A stretch of DNA of 64,000 bases from Eumeta japonica (taxonomy: Eukaryota > Arthropoda > Insecta > Lepidoptera > Psychidae): positions 310,001 to 374,000 of the forward strand of contig BGZK01000097.1 in NCBI GenBank assembly GCA_005406025.1, read 5' to 3'. The notes under the pieces are model-generated. The model was not told the origin of the DNA. It saw only the letters and a program-made list of their open reading frames with translations, and did not search any database. Below are positions 12,761 through 26,261 of the stretch, piece after piece. The position numbers and the translations under genes were made by a program. Position 1 is the stretch's first letter. Each line of letters opens with the position of its first letter.

Positions 12761-13599
12761 ATTGGCCTATAAACGTTTGGGCTTTTTCGCCTGAGAGAAC
12801 GAATTTCCTTTGTTTTTTTAATTTGATATTAACGTGATTTTACGATAATGATAATAATATTTACCGATATTACAATATGGTTGGTCGGATATATGTATGA
12901 ATGTGTCGATCTCAAAATTACTATTTCCAATTGAAAACCAAACGTTGTGTATAACGTAGCTCGTTCATATTAAGATTATAAGCAATATTTTATTTTCTTT
13001 TTCTTACAAAGCGAAAGTAACTTTTTATTTCTCTATTTGATGAATTTGATGTATGAAGGATATTTGACATTTTAAAAGGAAGTAAAACACTTTTACAAAT
13101 TGTTTCTGAAAAGAAGATACCTGTTTACTAATAATATTTGTGCAGAAATTTCATATCACAACATGAAGCCGATGGCTTTGTAACAGCGAACTGAATAAAT
13201 TTGTTACTGAAAATTTATGAAGACACTAAAAATGGGATTTACATTGGAATTGCGAATGGATGAAAAAAAATGTTTCATCTCCACACAGGCGAAACCTTTG
13301 GTGGGAAATTAGATTATATTATTTTGAATTCCACGAACACGCGAAAAAGGACATACGTTTTTCCTTAAATTTTTGCTTGTGAAATGTGAGCCGGGGGATG
13401 AACAAACTCTACTAGTTATTGTAAATGTATTTACATGTTAGTTACTCTATCACGATTTAACGGCTAAATAGATTTAGCTGACACTTTAGAGTAATATAGT
13501 TTATAGGTGTAACATATAAACTATTATTTATGAAAACACTAACTTTTGCTTGCGGTTTCGCTTGCGTGATCTTAGAACGAATTCGTTACTTATGACAAT

Positions 13600-14080
13600 T
13601 GGTTATTGGTTAAATCAATGTTCGAGAAAGATTCAAGTTCTCACCGTTTTGGAATCACGAGCAGGATCAAGATCGTAAGGAGTAGTAAGAGCGTAAGTAA
13701 GATAGTTTCATAATAAAAAAACTAAGCAGCGTTACCTTCCTTTTTGGTATAAGGATAATGGTTCTTCTTGTATGAAATTGACAACGGGACGAACAACGGG
13801 ATCATGATTGATAAATTTGTCGATCGATATATATAATAAAATACTTCACTGTATAGCCACGCGGGCGAAGCCGCGGGTGAACTATGTATATTTTGGACAG
13901 AACTAAAATTCAGATCGGGACGAGATACGTAATCGAAATCGAAGCCAGAACTGATCTTGTAACAAGAAACATAATTATGCTCCTTCCTGGCTTATGGCTG
14001 AGAGCGTGATCCGTTGACACAAAAGATGAAAGAGTTCATTCATAGACCACGCTAGCGGAACGCGGGCAAAAGCTAGTCAT
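13600..14080 (+). repeat. Purine-rich tracts and Helitron-like 3' ends
   Basis: GGAAYCG-like tracts occur at 13640-13700, 13770-13810 and 13905-13960. Two sequences resemble the GC-rich terminal hairpin of lepidopteran Helitrons: 'ccacgcgggcgaagccgcgg' near 13857-13876, and 'acgcgggcaaaagctagt' near 14058-14075, the latter ending in CTAG followed by T. Confidence 0.5.
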
Positions 14081-14315
14081 TATTAAAAATATGTCACTTG
14101 GAATTTGTGTAACTATGTCGCCAAACATGGTAATATACAGTCAAGGCAAATCTTGAAAAATGTAGAATAGAATGAAAAGCATAGTCTACGACACCCCTTG
14201 AGGTACATCCCGCTTAAAATACAAGTTGCATATGATGCGACGACACATACTAATAACATAAGTGGTAATAAATAACAAGAGAAGTGCTTTTATGTAAAAT
14301 AAAATTAACTATCAA

Positions 14316-14719
14316 TTACATAACCCTCTTTGAACTCGTTAATGCCAACACGCATCTATATTCCTTTGTCATTGAGATTGTCTTCAATAAAATGTAGAAC
14401 ATATTTAGGATTTCATATGTTTTATTTTTTTTATTCCAGCAAAAGTTATCCGAGTTTCTGTTTACAAGCAGTGTGTCGTCCTTAATATATTTTTCTTGGT
14501 CGATCTCGTAGCAATGTATTTCCCGACAAATATTGTTTTTCATGAAGTAGGAATTTTTCCAAAGGCCCCTCAGCCACGAGGTTACTTGCCATCGCATGTT
14601 CTAGAAATGTTTTTTGCGACATGCAGGTAGTCTTACAGTTTTTGTCGCACTGCTCCAAAACTAGTGGTAATTCATATTTAATTTGAGTCACTGCAAGTCT
14701 GGACTCGAACTTACGTCGT
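14316..14719 (-). pseudogene. Degenerate coding stretch of unknown family
   Basis: Two minus-strand frames join across an apparent one-base shift near 14500. The first reads ...KFESRLAVTQIKYELPL, then a Cys cluster EQCDKNCKTTCMSQ, then NLVAEGPLEKFLLHEKQYLS, then RDRPRKIY and a stop. The second continues with EKYIKDDTLLVNRNSDNFCW and ends at 14316. The first part has even, protein-like composition, with Cys spaced C-x3-C-x3-C. The upstream edge ('ttttcaataag') could be a weak splice acceptor. I do not recognise the family. It may be a broken exon or a mobile-element gene. Confidence 0.35.
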
Positions 14720-15134
14720 TTTTTCTTATTGAAAATCTAACAAAATTCATAAATACTTAATATTAACAGTGAACGATATAAATGCAGTAATAGAAATAAA
14801 AATGAACTCTGTTTATGGGTTGGTAGTTTAACTAACTGATTTATTTAATATTCTGTGTACGCACTTCCAATTAGGTCCTTATCTTTATGAAAAAAGTTAT
14901 AAAAATAAAAACCACTAGCATACAAATTTAGGTATTTGTTAAACAACTACTCGCTATATAAAAAGAGGGTCTTATAAAATTTCCTAATACATAAAGAAAA
15001 AATGTACATGGATGTAATAAGCTTGAATTATTATCGTATCGTTTCTTTCTTTCGCAATTTAAGCAAGCAAAGTGAGTCTCTGTACAGATTAAAACCGTGG
15101 TACTTTATGATACACTTTATAAAAAAGCCACTAA

Positions 15135-15184
15135 AAATCTAAACATGAACGTAAAGATAATAATTCATATTCATGTTTAGATTT
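15135..15184. repeat. Perfect 15-base inverted repeat
   Basis: AAATCTAAACATGAA (15135-15149) is repeated exactly as its reverse complement at 15170-15184, with a 20-base loop. Possibly a small foldback element or a local template-switch product. Confidence 0.8.
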
Positions 15185-18100
15185 GGTGTCAATCATTATA
15201 TTTGCAAAAATAATTTGTGTAAATAGAGAATGTTTTTATTAAACTGTTGCGGTTCGTTGTAGTAATACATTATCATATAAAGGAGTTAGTTTTGAAATTA
15301 TTTTTTTGTATAATAAACAAATATATCACATACGTATGTACAATTTATAATATTATAATAGTAAAAAAGTGTAATATCTCAAAATTAACATCGATGTTTA
15401 CTAGCTTTCCCTCATAAAATAATAATTTAATAAAAGCTTCTGAATGAGATATCGTAGTGTTATTCCGATGGTTAGTCAATATTCATTGTTCACTGTTCAA
15501 TGCTCAGCCAATGTTCAAATAATCAATGTCATTCAATCCTTCATTAGATAGATCTATTTGTCATTTGTGTCATATCTAAAATCACTTTTTCGAATAAAAA
15601 AATTTGTAGGTATATTTCTGATTTATAAAGCATAGGGATAGGCACTGTGAAAACCAAATTTCTCTCGAGGTAATGCTATAACCAGTCAGTCTTCTCCTGT
15701 CTAATATTAACCCCTACGGTGGAACCCTCCTAAGCAACGAGCAAGATACAAAGTTTTGTTCAATTAAATGATTTGTGAAATCTGATATCCCAGTTATAAT
15801 GAATGATACGTACTTATGGTGGCTTAAGAATTCTTTTTTTTTCATCCCTGCTAGAATGGATAACTGATGTTTTGATGTGCAGACGCTGGTTAGAGAGTGC
15901 ATAGAGTTCCATTCCTGAGGCAGCCTTAGCCCGCAATATTTTTGCTAAGACACATCTGCCTGCACTGCCTGCTGCAGAGGTTTCATCACAGATGAGAGTC
16001 TAAGAACAAATATAGGTGGAAAGTAAACCCAGTTCAATGTTCGAAATCAGGTACCTTAATTTCTTTATACAACAGTGATCATCTTTATCAGCTTTCCATG
16101 CAAAAGGCTGTATCAAATTTATCTCAACGTTTGACTGTGAACATATTTTATTACATAGTCCTTGTCGGAGTAATTTAGATCTAAGCCTCTACTTAGGCTT
16201 CTCCCTATTATATGTCAGAGATCACCTAAAAAGCTTTAGCATCTTTAAATTGAAATAGCCCCAACAAAAAATTGTATTTTTATTACTTAAAAATATTTGT
16301 ACAAGTAATGACCATGTTTTTTATTATTATTACTAAGAATGTAATAAATTCTTTTGTGACCGTAAAATGTCACGAAAGCGTACATTAACTGGCCGTAAAT
16401 ATTGTGATAGTCTTTTCTGTTATGCTCATTGATTTTCATTTTAGAAATAATGTGTTTTTAGATATTTCGCTGGTGATTGTATAAGAGTCATTTTCAAATT
16501 TCGCGCTGGTTCTATTTGAGGGTAAATCGTCTTCAAATGAATAGTAAATTTATAATAAAATAAAGTACGTATTTTCAAATGTTATGCAATGGATATTTAA
16601 GTAATACTAGAAATGTGTCAAATAAATAAAATTATTTTTGCATCTGAATTTGAAATTACTTGGCAGGAGTGCATGATAACATGTATAGGGTATTTTATCA
16701 ATTATGGTCACTGACAACGAAAATTAAGAAAACATTTTTTTCCGAAACCGTCATCGTATTTAAGGTTACAAAAAAATATATTTGTTACGCACGCTACTAT
16801 ATAAAATTACAAACTATAAATTAATATGTAAAAAAATGAACCTTGGATGACTTTATTGTGCTCTAAATATTATCATTTCAAACTTCACAATTCGATTATT
16901 ATTTTTATAACAAAATTCGGTCTTTAAAATTCAAGTTAGATCTGAAAATAATTTTCGTTATAACGTATTTCATATGACGTAGATAAATCAGTTTAATTAG
17001 GGACTTGGACAATAAACTTAAGTTACGTGAAACGAAATGCCGAAGGTTAATAAAGTTAAGTTAAATGGCCGCCCGAGTACCTAGTCCGGCGAAACTTCGA
17101 AGCAAATGGTCGCAGTCTAACTCCCATTAATTATGTATCGGACTGTCTAAGTTTCACTTTGGAAAATGATAGGTATCGTTTTGTGCGATAGTACATAAAA
17201 TATTGATACGCCACTGCAACCTTAATGCTGTATATATCTGTGATATCGATATATGACATTTGTGACCGGCGAGATGAAAATTTACAAAAATACCTTTAAG
17301 CTGAGTAAAGGATTATTGAAAAAAAAATTCAAAAGAGGACGTTGCGATATCATGAACCCGAAGCTACGATGGTCGTAAGGATATGAAAGAGTAAATTCTT
17401 AAATAAAATTAAATGAGCGTGTGTATTAGATTTCTTCTAAATTCTATCATCAAGAGAAATCTTGGGTACGAAGAGTTTTAGGAAAAATATAGGTATATTA
17501 AGAGTTACAGAAAAATTAAACGTGCATACATTTAAGTGTTATCTGGTTTTTGCTTAGATTTGTTTATAATTAGAATCGGGACTAATATAAAAAATAAAAT
17601 TTGCTATTTTATTGTACATGCAAGATTTATATAATGACATGAAATGATAATATAGATACATATTTATACAGTTATATAATCACAATATAAATTGACATGA
17701 AATACATTAAAATCTATAAAACTTATATGGCTTATTCATAATTTTAATTAAAGCTTCAGCATTAGAGCTTGTAATTGTGAAATTTTTATATAGGTATACT
17801 TTAAAATACATATAAATGTTATGGAATTTTCCATATTTATAACAAAACTTAGGCTCGATGAATAACTCAACTTGTACATATAGACCGACTTGAAGCTATT
17901 CTTGAATGTCCGTTCATTTGTAGAGTGGTCTGGGTGTGGTATCCACTATCATTTTCTCTTGTTAATTCTAAATGTTCATAATTATTATTTTGTATAAATC
18001 ATACTCTCTAAATTTAAAATCGTAAATTAACGTAACGATCGCATGCACTCAGAATGGACGCCAGGAGCCTACAGATAGATTTACCCTAAAGTACTCTCAA

Positions 18101-18770
18101 TAAAAGCGGGTTTATATACGGGGAAAGGGGAAAAAAAGAGTTCCAAAAAAAAACTTCTAATATAATGTAGTTTATCGCAAATTTTAATTATTTTAGTCAG
18201 TTTTTCATTACAAGCTAAGATGAATAATAATTTTGATAAACATCTTCATATTTTGACTTCATATCTTCCGTGTTTTCGTTTATAATAGGGGTCATTTCGT
18301 GAACAGAAGTTTATGAAGGACGTCATCTGTTGGTGCATAAGTGAATGAAATCGGTAATCAAGTCTATTTTTTTATACACTAACGCCATTTGTTGATGCAT
18401 ATGTGAATAAAGTCAGTAAGTGTGAGATCTGCTATATCGACAATTCGCTAGCTTGGGTTCACACGACGTACGCAAACATTTCACCTGACAACGAGTGAAA
18501 TAAGCTTAACAAACGTTTCTACGTGTTTCAAAAGGCTTCAAAACTTTTTAAATTATCTATGTTTGCAATTAAGCCACAACGGTACATAATTTTGGATATT
18601 TTTTTCGTTATATTTTACAATTTTTGTTTCATTAAACTGCGCTTTTCGTGTTATTCTTCCAATTGCTGGTATATTCTCTAGCACATATAAGTATTCACGT
18701 AAAACATAGGGCTGTATAGAGGATAGAGCCAACCGGGGATTTTTCATCAATTCCTATACCAATAGGGAAA
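15185..18770. other. AT-rich intergenic DNA
   Basis: No gene recognised. A short direct repeat lies at 18323-18357 and 18386-18419 ('tgttggtgcataagtgaat' against 'tgttgatgcatatgtgaat'). Confidence 0.4.
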
Positions 18771-18779
18771 AAATTTAGT

Positions 18780-18945
18780 CTCCGGCAACGCGGTCCACGC
18801 AAAAGCTATAACGCCGCTCCGCGCTGTGTTGTTCGTGACCCGCGTGCTAAACACGCAACAAGCGGTCGGCCTGCCGAGCATACAAGTGCGTCCCTTTGCA
18901 TCCGAGTTGATTATTATTTTCCTAGCGAAAGTAGAAAATAAAGGG
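18780..18945 (+). other. GC-rich block with a 45-codon open frame
   Basis: A plus-strand frame runs from 18804 to a stop at 18939-18941. It is rich in Arg, Ala and Ser and includes VVRDPRAKHATSGRPAEHTS and ends ...DYYFPSESRK. The block is sharply GC-richer than its flanks. From memory similar peptides recur in lepidopteran gene predictions, which would make it a dispersed repeat rather than a host gene. That could not be checked. Confidence 0.3.
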
Positions 18946-18949
18946 AATG

Positions 18950-21255
18950 CTGTGGAACATATTCAGCAGAAATAGAATCGAATTATCCCTTGTGTAGCAA
19001 TAAAAAAATAATTCTTATTTAAGTAAGAAATATATTTACATTCTAAGACTCTACTTCACCTACATACGAACTTCTATGATACCACAATGAGATCTGTACA
19101 AACTTTGATATCGTTTGATATCAATAAGTGTTCCTGTCTTAATTCGTGTCTGATTTTTATAAGCCTTTCACATTAAAGATATTTAAGGGAGATTGTAGAT
19201 AGATATCGTCAATTACGTCACCAATATAAGGGTTAACCGCTAATTAATTAAATTTATGCACTAAGAGTTTTTACTCACCTACTTTTGTAATACATTCATC
19301 AGTCTATGAATAAAAATTACTTTCACATTATCAACTTTATATATACCCATGTGATTACTTTATCATGACATAAAACATAAATAACATTTAACAGGACAAA
19401 GTTCTAAAACAATATTTCTACGATTAACCATCGAAGGACTACGTATACGTCAGCATATATGTATGCTAACAAACATACATTTAGGCATTTACGCACGCAA
19501 GTATTGGTAATTCAAACCTCATTGGAAAAACCAATAATAAAATACAAAACTATAGTGAAAACGAATTATTCCGCGTTAATTGTTTACACAATGGCTTTTT
19601 GATGTCGTTTGTGGCAAGTCATTTTTTTTTGTGATTTTTCAGTTCGTTTAGTAGACATCATATATCGTTTATGATAGTGACGAAAAATTTTCTGATGGAC
19701 TAGTTTCATCACAATGTTTTGCTTTAATTCTTAAAAATAGTTGGATATGATTTTAAAAAAATCAGATCTCGTCTTGAAGACATTCTCCTTCTATATGATC
19801 CATAGCATCAAAATTTGTATTAGTGCACCCATCCCGCCAAAAAGAATTCTGCCGTTATCTGAATCTCAAAACGTGATTCTTCATACCGAATCAGTGTTGA
19901 GTACTAAAACAAAACGAAATTATAATGTTATGATATATAAGAATCATATGAAAATAATAATGCTGGCTGACAAGCAATTTTTTTAGAGAAACGTCTCTAG
20001 AGCCGTTGCACATTTGGGCATCGGAGAGCAAATCAAGGAATTATCATCATCGATAAAAGCATATATATGTATACATATACACACATACTCTCTTCGACTA
20101 GTGGTCTCGAAGTTCCTCCGAATGTGAAAAAAGTTATAAATCATTTATAAAAACAAGATGTAAATATGTCACATTCGACATAAACAAACAAGATTTATAG
20201 TAATTTGGAACAATCTAACCAAGCGAAATGTGTTTAAAATGTAAACAACACTTAGTCATGGGAGTTGTTTGCATTTTAAAAATAAAACATGGAGGGTATT
20301 GTTTTAAATATTTTTAGGCGAATTATATTGTGATAACATTTAGTTTATGCGTATAGTGCGCATCAGTATGATACATAATCCCCCGAAAATCACTTTTAAT
20401 AAAAATACGTTGAAACTTTGTTTCAGTCGAGCGTTTCGGACATTAACAACTTCTATTTTAACTATTTTAAGAAAAGTCAGGCAAACAATAAAATTTAATT
20501 CAATTGTTTTTTGTTGTTGTTATGGTCTTAATCGTCCCAGTACTAAGACATATATTCACTTCATCCACTAGGAATGTCAATGATAATGAAAATGATGTTG
20601 GCACAAAAATTGAAATATTATATATACTTTCATCGACACGGGTATATTTTACTATGAACAATCGACAAGTAAACTGAAGAATACTCATGGCACTTCATAG
20701 AAGAATTTTGGCATGGGCGAATAAAACGGCCTGAGTACCTTTAAAGCCATAGACAACATTTTACACTGAGAGACGTATTGAATCTATCGGCTAATAAAAC
20801 ATTATTTACTGTCAAACGCTTACACTATCCATCGTTTAACAATTTCCGCGAGGCCGTGCCCACTACCATAGCGGTTTTCCTGAAAAGCCCTTTCAGAGTT
20901 TATATCTGTTATTTATGAGTGCTGCCGCACTTTCAACACGGAAGAGCTTTTAAGAATCTCGCTCCCTCGTCAAAGGAAATCGCTCTTCGGAAGTCGTGTA
21001 TCTAAACTACAACGGCCGTTTTTATGAACTTATTTTTATGGTTTTACTTCACCTGAATTTTGTGTATGAATCTTTGCCCTAATAATTAGTAGCATAGCGT
21101 AACAGCATCGTCCTCCCTGGATAATCTACACCTCACTAAATTCTGCCCATTTCTTTGTATTTTCGTAACTATATTTAATGCCTTGTGTACTAATATTTAT
21201 ATTTAAACGCTTTTGTTATACAAATTTTATGTTGTAAGTAACATCTCCTTTGACT
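18950..21255. other. AT-rich DNA with an imperfect inverted repeat
   Basis: A 17-base inverted repeat with one mismatch spans 20233-20249 and 20264-20280 (tttaaaatgtaaacaac and its partner). No gene recognised. Confidence 0.4.
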
Positions 21256-21259
21256 TGCG

Positions 21260-22450
21260 CAGACAAATAGAGGTTAAGCATTCCAGACTTGCGGCACCAC
21301 CTTGCGCCGGCGTACGCAATCCACTTATAGTGCGCCGCCCACGCCGCCGTCTAGTTGCCGACAGTGCACTAAAAGTTACGTCACAGCAGCGTAGTATTTC
21401 ATAAGGTCCTATTGGCGGTTAGCGGTTAGTTCCTGGGTGGACCGATCATAGGTGATTCCAAATCCCTGCGCCTACAGCTCTTATAAACGTTATTTGCAGC
21501 ATCCATATGCCATAACCGTGCTACGATTTATGAAAGTGTGGAAAAAAAACTATAACGACAAGTTCTCGGGGAGTTAAAACTAAAATAGAGATCGTCGCGT
21601 TCTATTGAATGTCGGGCATACATAGTAAAATTGTATTTGGATAAAAGTATTATTTCAAGTTAATGAGTATTATTCTGCGTTTAATTTGCATATTCACGTA
21701 TGCGTTTCATATTTGCCTGTAATTAAGTCCCAGTTTGGATTGAACATCAACTGGTATATATACATCAGATATAACTGACACGGGCTGTCCTGTTTGTTTC
21801 AAGAGCAAGATGCATCTTAATAATGGTTCTACATACTAACCGATACGCTAGCAGCTGCAAGTTAGGGTTGGATTCTAGCAACATGTCCGTATGTCTTAAT
21901 GCGTGTGTCTATGTAAGCTTTTAACGTCTAAACGACTTAACCCCAAGTTTTTCTTATGTCAAGCTAAAGGACTTATTGGAAATCACAAGCGGCACTTTGG
22001 AATCAAAATCAAAATTCATCGACTCGTTCCAATGAGACAGTTTCAAAAAAAAGAAATGTTAATTTTTGTATATATTAATAAAAAAATGTTTCTTTATTTT
22101 TCCATTTTCCAAGACATCGTACCGCTCGCCGAAAATACCATCATACCATCTCGATCGCTGGCGTTCTACCGCTTTGTGGTTCATACATGTGGTATGTGGT
22201 TCATATGCTATTTTCTTACCGCAAAACTATGTAATGATCAACTAACAGCGGTATCTTTAATCAACGTCAGGAGCGTTTTCAAGGAAAGAGCCTATTCCTA
22301 CCTAAAGGCACCTGTGACTTCTTTGCGAATGTCCATGGGTGGTTGTGACCATCTTCTTTGTCGTGGTTTGTATGCTCGTTTGACCCGCGAAAATTCTATA
22401 AAAATTTAGTAGATAAAAATATTCATCCTAAACGTTTTGGATAAATATCA
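21260..22450 (+). repeat. Module P0: old copy of the region flanking the cecropin units
   Basis: This matches 43150-44230 (P2) and, in its first part, 33400-33724 (P1), at clearly lower similarity than P1 and P2 share. It includes TTATAAA at 21481-21487 and a downstream tract ending with 'gtatgctcgtttgaccc', common in lepidopteran repeats. About 250 extra bases lie near 22040-22310 compared with P2. A 168-codon plus-strand frame (21903-22409) crosses the insertion and has no recognisable domain, so it is not called as a gene. Confidence 0.6.
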
Positions 22451-22454
22451 CTTA

Positions 22455-23245
22455 CTATAATAAAAATGAAGCTAATTAAAAAATATATATTAAATCAGTC
22501 AAGGTGTACTTTACAAATTATCGTATCTACGAAGACACAAACAACAAAATTTGAAAATTTTGACATTCCTTTTTTTATAAGAATTTTAATAATTAACAAA
22601 AAAGTAAGCCGAAATAAGCTTTACTTCATAAAAGTGTAATGAAATGATGAAAGATTACAAGGTAGTTGAGATAAAGGAGTCTATGCTGAATATGATCAGA
22701 AATATATCAGATAAAAAGCGCTTCCCTTTCGCAATATGACGCGCTCCTTTGCCCAGCGATTTCGACACGACACTGATTTTTACTGACTTATCAACAGTTT
22801 ACACTCCTTGTGTGAATAACACAAATTGCGTTTGCCTCATTTCACGGTCCGGGTTCAATCGTCTGATCACCCGCACCTCAATAATAGCCCGTTAACAATT
22901 GCAATTCAAGCTGTGCGCAAAAACTTTTCCTAAAAACTTTTCCTCATATAAAGTAGTTCTTAATTTTGTATTAACGGCCTGCTAATTTTTAGCATCGTTT
23001 GATGATATTGGATCTAAAACTAGTATTTTTACATTATTAACTAGTGATGAAATAATATTGTCACACATATTTGAGTGACTGATCATGATTAAAAAAAAAT
23101 TGTCATATATTACATATAATTGTCATATAATACACCTAGTTCCAAAAAAAAAGAATCAATTAAAAAAATCTGCCAACAGTATATCAAACCATGCTCTGCG
23201 TAGGGTTCTGCAGCTATAGCCACATAGATATGCACGACATGAGCA
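22455..23245. other. Intergenic DNA before the duplicated array
   Basis: AT-rich with short A/T runs. No gene, RNA gene or clear mobile element was recognised. Confidence 0.4.
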
Positions 23246-23249
23246 CTTT

Positions 23250-23950
23250 GTTATTTTTTTTTCATATTTCACGCACAGTGGGTGTAAGCGCTTTGGTAAC
23301 CTGTAACTAAATAAAGAATTAGCTTTTTCGACTACTACTCTTAAAATAACAGTGCTGTCTTAGCCGTGATTTTAAACATTTGCGACAGTCTCAAAATGAA
23401 AAATACAATGTCAAAGAGTGCACCAGCAAAGGAGTGTATCTTTATAGAACACACGCACCTTTTGTTGAGAAGCGCAGGCCTACTGCAACAGCTCGGAAAC
23501 GGTATATCTGATCATTTTCAATTTTTTGTAGAAAGTATTTATCAAGAGATAACTTTGTAATTTTTATCTCATTATTTGGACATACGATTTAAAAGAAAAA
23601 GGGGGGAAAACACAATTTATGTTATTTTCGGAGCGATTATTTCCGAAAACCCTCATTTAATAAAAAAAACTGCTTCAACATTTTTAAGTGCTTTAAGAGA
23701 ACTATAGAAATATATTTCACACGTTGATATTTACTAAAAAAACTCTTTTTTAGTTTTTGTTACATATTTGGTGAGCCCCGATTAATATATATAGATATAT
23801 TAATTATCAAACTAAGTAGCGAATCATACAAGACATCTACATTCAAAATTTCACAAATATGCATCTTGTACTACTTGAGTAAAATGTCTGTGACATTTCG
23901 ACGGACGGACAGACGTACGGACATGAGGATACGGGTTCCGTTTCTACAAT
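23250..23950 (+). repeat. Repeat family X, copy 2; contains the left breakpoint of the A duplication
   Basis: It shares 'gtgcaccagcaaa', 'ttgagaagc' and the 'cggacggacagacgtacgga' tail with 63230-64000. The segment from 23769 on (tttggtgagcccc...) reappears at 33728, where unit A2 begins, whereas the part before 23769 does not. The duplication boundary therefore falls inside this element. Confidence 0.65.
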
Positions 23951-24088
23951 TATGGCAACAGAATCGTATAAATACTAATTTAAAAAATCTTTTTATTTAT
24001 TCAAAATCTAATAATATAAATAAATATTCAATATTGAGAATTAAAAAAGATTTTTCTTTTATAAATTTTTAGATATGTAAACAGTCAC

Positions 24089-24275
24089 AATTTCTTTGTT
24101 CGGCACGGGATCGGGTACCATGCTCACGGTAGCCGAGTCACCTCCAGCAGCACTGGCGCGAATGCCATGCTGAAGTACTTCATGGTCACCGACTTAGCTG
24201 AAGAATTAGGACGTGCAGCTTTTGAAGACGCTCCTAACGAATGAGGTGAACCTCAGTTTGTCTCAACTTGTGTAT
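24089..24275 (-). pseudogene. Cecropin exon 1 relic (C1)
   Basis: The start codon at 24183 begins MKYFSMAFAPVLL, close to MKYFSVAFVLVLL of the intact genes. Within the signal peptide a one-base loss shifts the frame and leads to a stop after ...VTRLP. Further bases are lost towards the exon end (95 bases against 102). The donor GTAAGT has become GTGACT (24083-24088) and the upstream TATAAAAG has decayed to a 'catacacaag' form. No exon 2 is found downstream on this strand (lower coordinates), where the repeat-X copy lies. This is a dead third cecropin-like gene. Confidence 0.82.
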
Positions 24276-24284
24276 GTCGAACTG

Positions 24285-25530
24285 TCTTCCTCCCACGGCT
24301 TTTCCAGCTCAGACATAGAATGATTTCCTTCATCTTATACGTCCCCCTATTGCGATGTTCATCATCACGATTCCGATTGTTATACCGCTTTCGGGTACAA
24401 GATATAGGACGAGATGTCGATTTTGTGCTCGAGGTCAATCTGTCTCACTCCCGTTTCTGTCCGCGGTCCCGGTTGTGATTATTAACCTGGTTTCGATCTA
24501 AGAAGATTGAGGCTAACCGATTAACATTGCACGGAGGATACGGTTTTTATTGACTTAGGTTAAAAACTCATTGATCAATTCGACCGTGGTCACTATCGTA
24601 TTTTGATCCGAATCCTTCGAAAAGCCTTCGCCGTTGAGCGGTTACCGCCTAATGCTGGTTAAATATTTTTTTTTTATAAGTATTATACTTGCAAATCATA
24701 TCCAAACTTCATTTGGTATTTTTTTTCCACTTTTAACGTTGAAACCGTTTATCTTGCCGAAATGTTAAATATAGATGTATGATTAACTTATTTGTAAAGC
24801 AATCAAAAGTTAATATTTTTGATATACATACTATTTTCTCAGTTCAAATCATTTAAGCAACGCAAGTCCGTAAATGAACGAAACGTCTAGCTTTTCTGCG
24901 TAAATACATACGTACACACTCAGCATGCACACGCACACACACACATATGTGCACTCGTAGATACACGTTCACAAAAATATACAAAAACAAATAAATATGG
25001 CTCTTAAAGAACTACAAAAATATTTTTTTTGTTTATGGTTACAATTCAATACATCAAAATCACATATAACATACGTATTATTACGTAATTTACTCAATAA
25101 CATGTTTCGCCTACTTACTAATTTTCCTCAAGATCGACTAAGCCTTTTTTAAGATATAAAAGAACATTAAGACATATAAACAAACAGACAGACATACAAT
25201 AGCGTATCGCTTGAACAATCACATGTTCGTACTGTACACCAATTTTCATCACGATCAGTCAAAACCTTCTTAAGTTGTAAAAAAGACACACCGAAAGACA
25301 AACTGACAGATACAGAGTAGCCTATCAAATGTGCAATTACATTTTCTTACTACATACCAATTTTCATTACGATCAGTGAATCGTTAAGTTATAAAAGGAC
25401 ATACAGACAGACCCACATTAAACAAAATGGCAAAATTGGGGTCAGTAAGTTGTGAAACAAAAATCCATCACAAAATTTCTTTAAAAAAAATAATATACGG
25501 GCACACGCTACAAATTTATATAGTAGTATA
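24285..25530. repeat. Insertion separating the C1 exon from its promoter
   Basis: This stretch lies between the C1 leader and its recognisable promoter and has no counterpart in the B genes. It holds a pyrimidine/purine tract (24360-24480), a CA-rich microsatellite (24900-24975), and several copies of 'ccaattttcatcacgatcag' with 'gacagacagacata'-like runs at 25130-25420. It looks like one or more mobile-element insertions. The A2 counterpart at 34305-35330 is shorter. Confidence 0.6.
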
Positions 25531-25537
25531 ATCATGA

Positions 25538-25632
25538 TTCACAGAGGGACATCCCAATCAGATGGGAAAAACCAAACTAAATAGTTATTAAAATGTGTTA
25601 TTGTGACTATATATAAATACGTACGGTTATCT
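25538..25632 (-). promoter_or_regulatory. Displaced promoter of the decayed cecropin C1
   Basis: The segment 'gagggacatcccaatcagat' followed by 'gggaaaaaccaaac' aligns with the B2 cecropin promoter at 57991-58022. The GATA-type site AGATAA (25627-25632, minus strand) is kept in 'acggttatctcgtgacc', as in all other copies. It lies about 1.3 kb from its exon relic. Confidence 0.72.
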
Positions 25633-26261
25633 CGTGACCTTTTAGTGGTTTATTTACATTGGTAATATTGACTATTTCTGGATTCTCATTAATAAGACAA
25701 CATATTTGGTTTTCGTATTTATGATATAGTTATCGTTTCTTGAAGTATATTCTCTGGCTATTTACACATTCTGCATTCTTTGAAAGCATCGCAAAGAATA
25801 GATGGCCCAGTATTTCTTCCAAAGACGTCTTCGATTGTCTTTGGAAACGCATTCACGGTCGTTTTTGGGTTTGTAAGTTGTACGACTCTAATCTAATACT
25901 TAATTTTCAGATATATAAAAATGACATCGTTCAATGTCCGGACTGTATGGCGGATAGGTCCTCAACTCTATATTTGGGGTCTTCAAGGACTCGTTCATTA
26001 TCGTAGAGAAATGTGTGGACGCTTTGTCGTGGTGAAGGACGATTTTGTAGCGTAGACGATTTTCGCACAATTTTTCAACACTACTGCAAGTACACTCTTT
26101 GCAGTTACTGTCCTTTGGTTTTTCAACGAAATTATAGTGTTATGTGCAAATTTTTAGAAAAACGAAATGATTATTTTCTTACCAGTGCCTCGACTTTTTT
26201 AACTTTTGTCCGCAAATCTTCAAATAGAGAAACAAAATCTTTTCCTTTCAGGTAGAAAGAA

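Noticed and set aside
21903..22409. 168-codon plus-strand open frame
   Set aside because: It crosses an insertion relative to the P2 copy, contains common repeat sequence, has no domain, and is not open in P2.
24895..25430. Repeats with regular spacing resembling a CRISPR array
   Set aside because: The 'ccaattttcatcacgatcag' units are irregularly spaced, diverged and set in eukaryotic transposon-like DNA.
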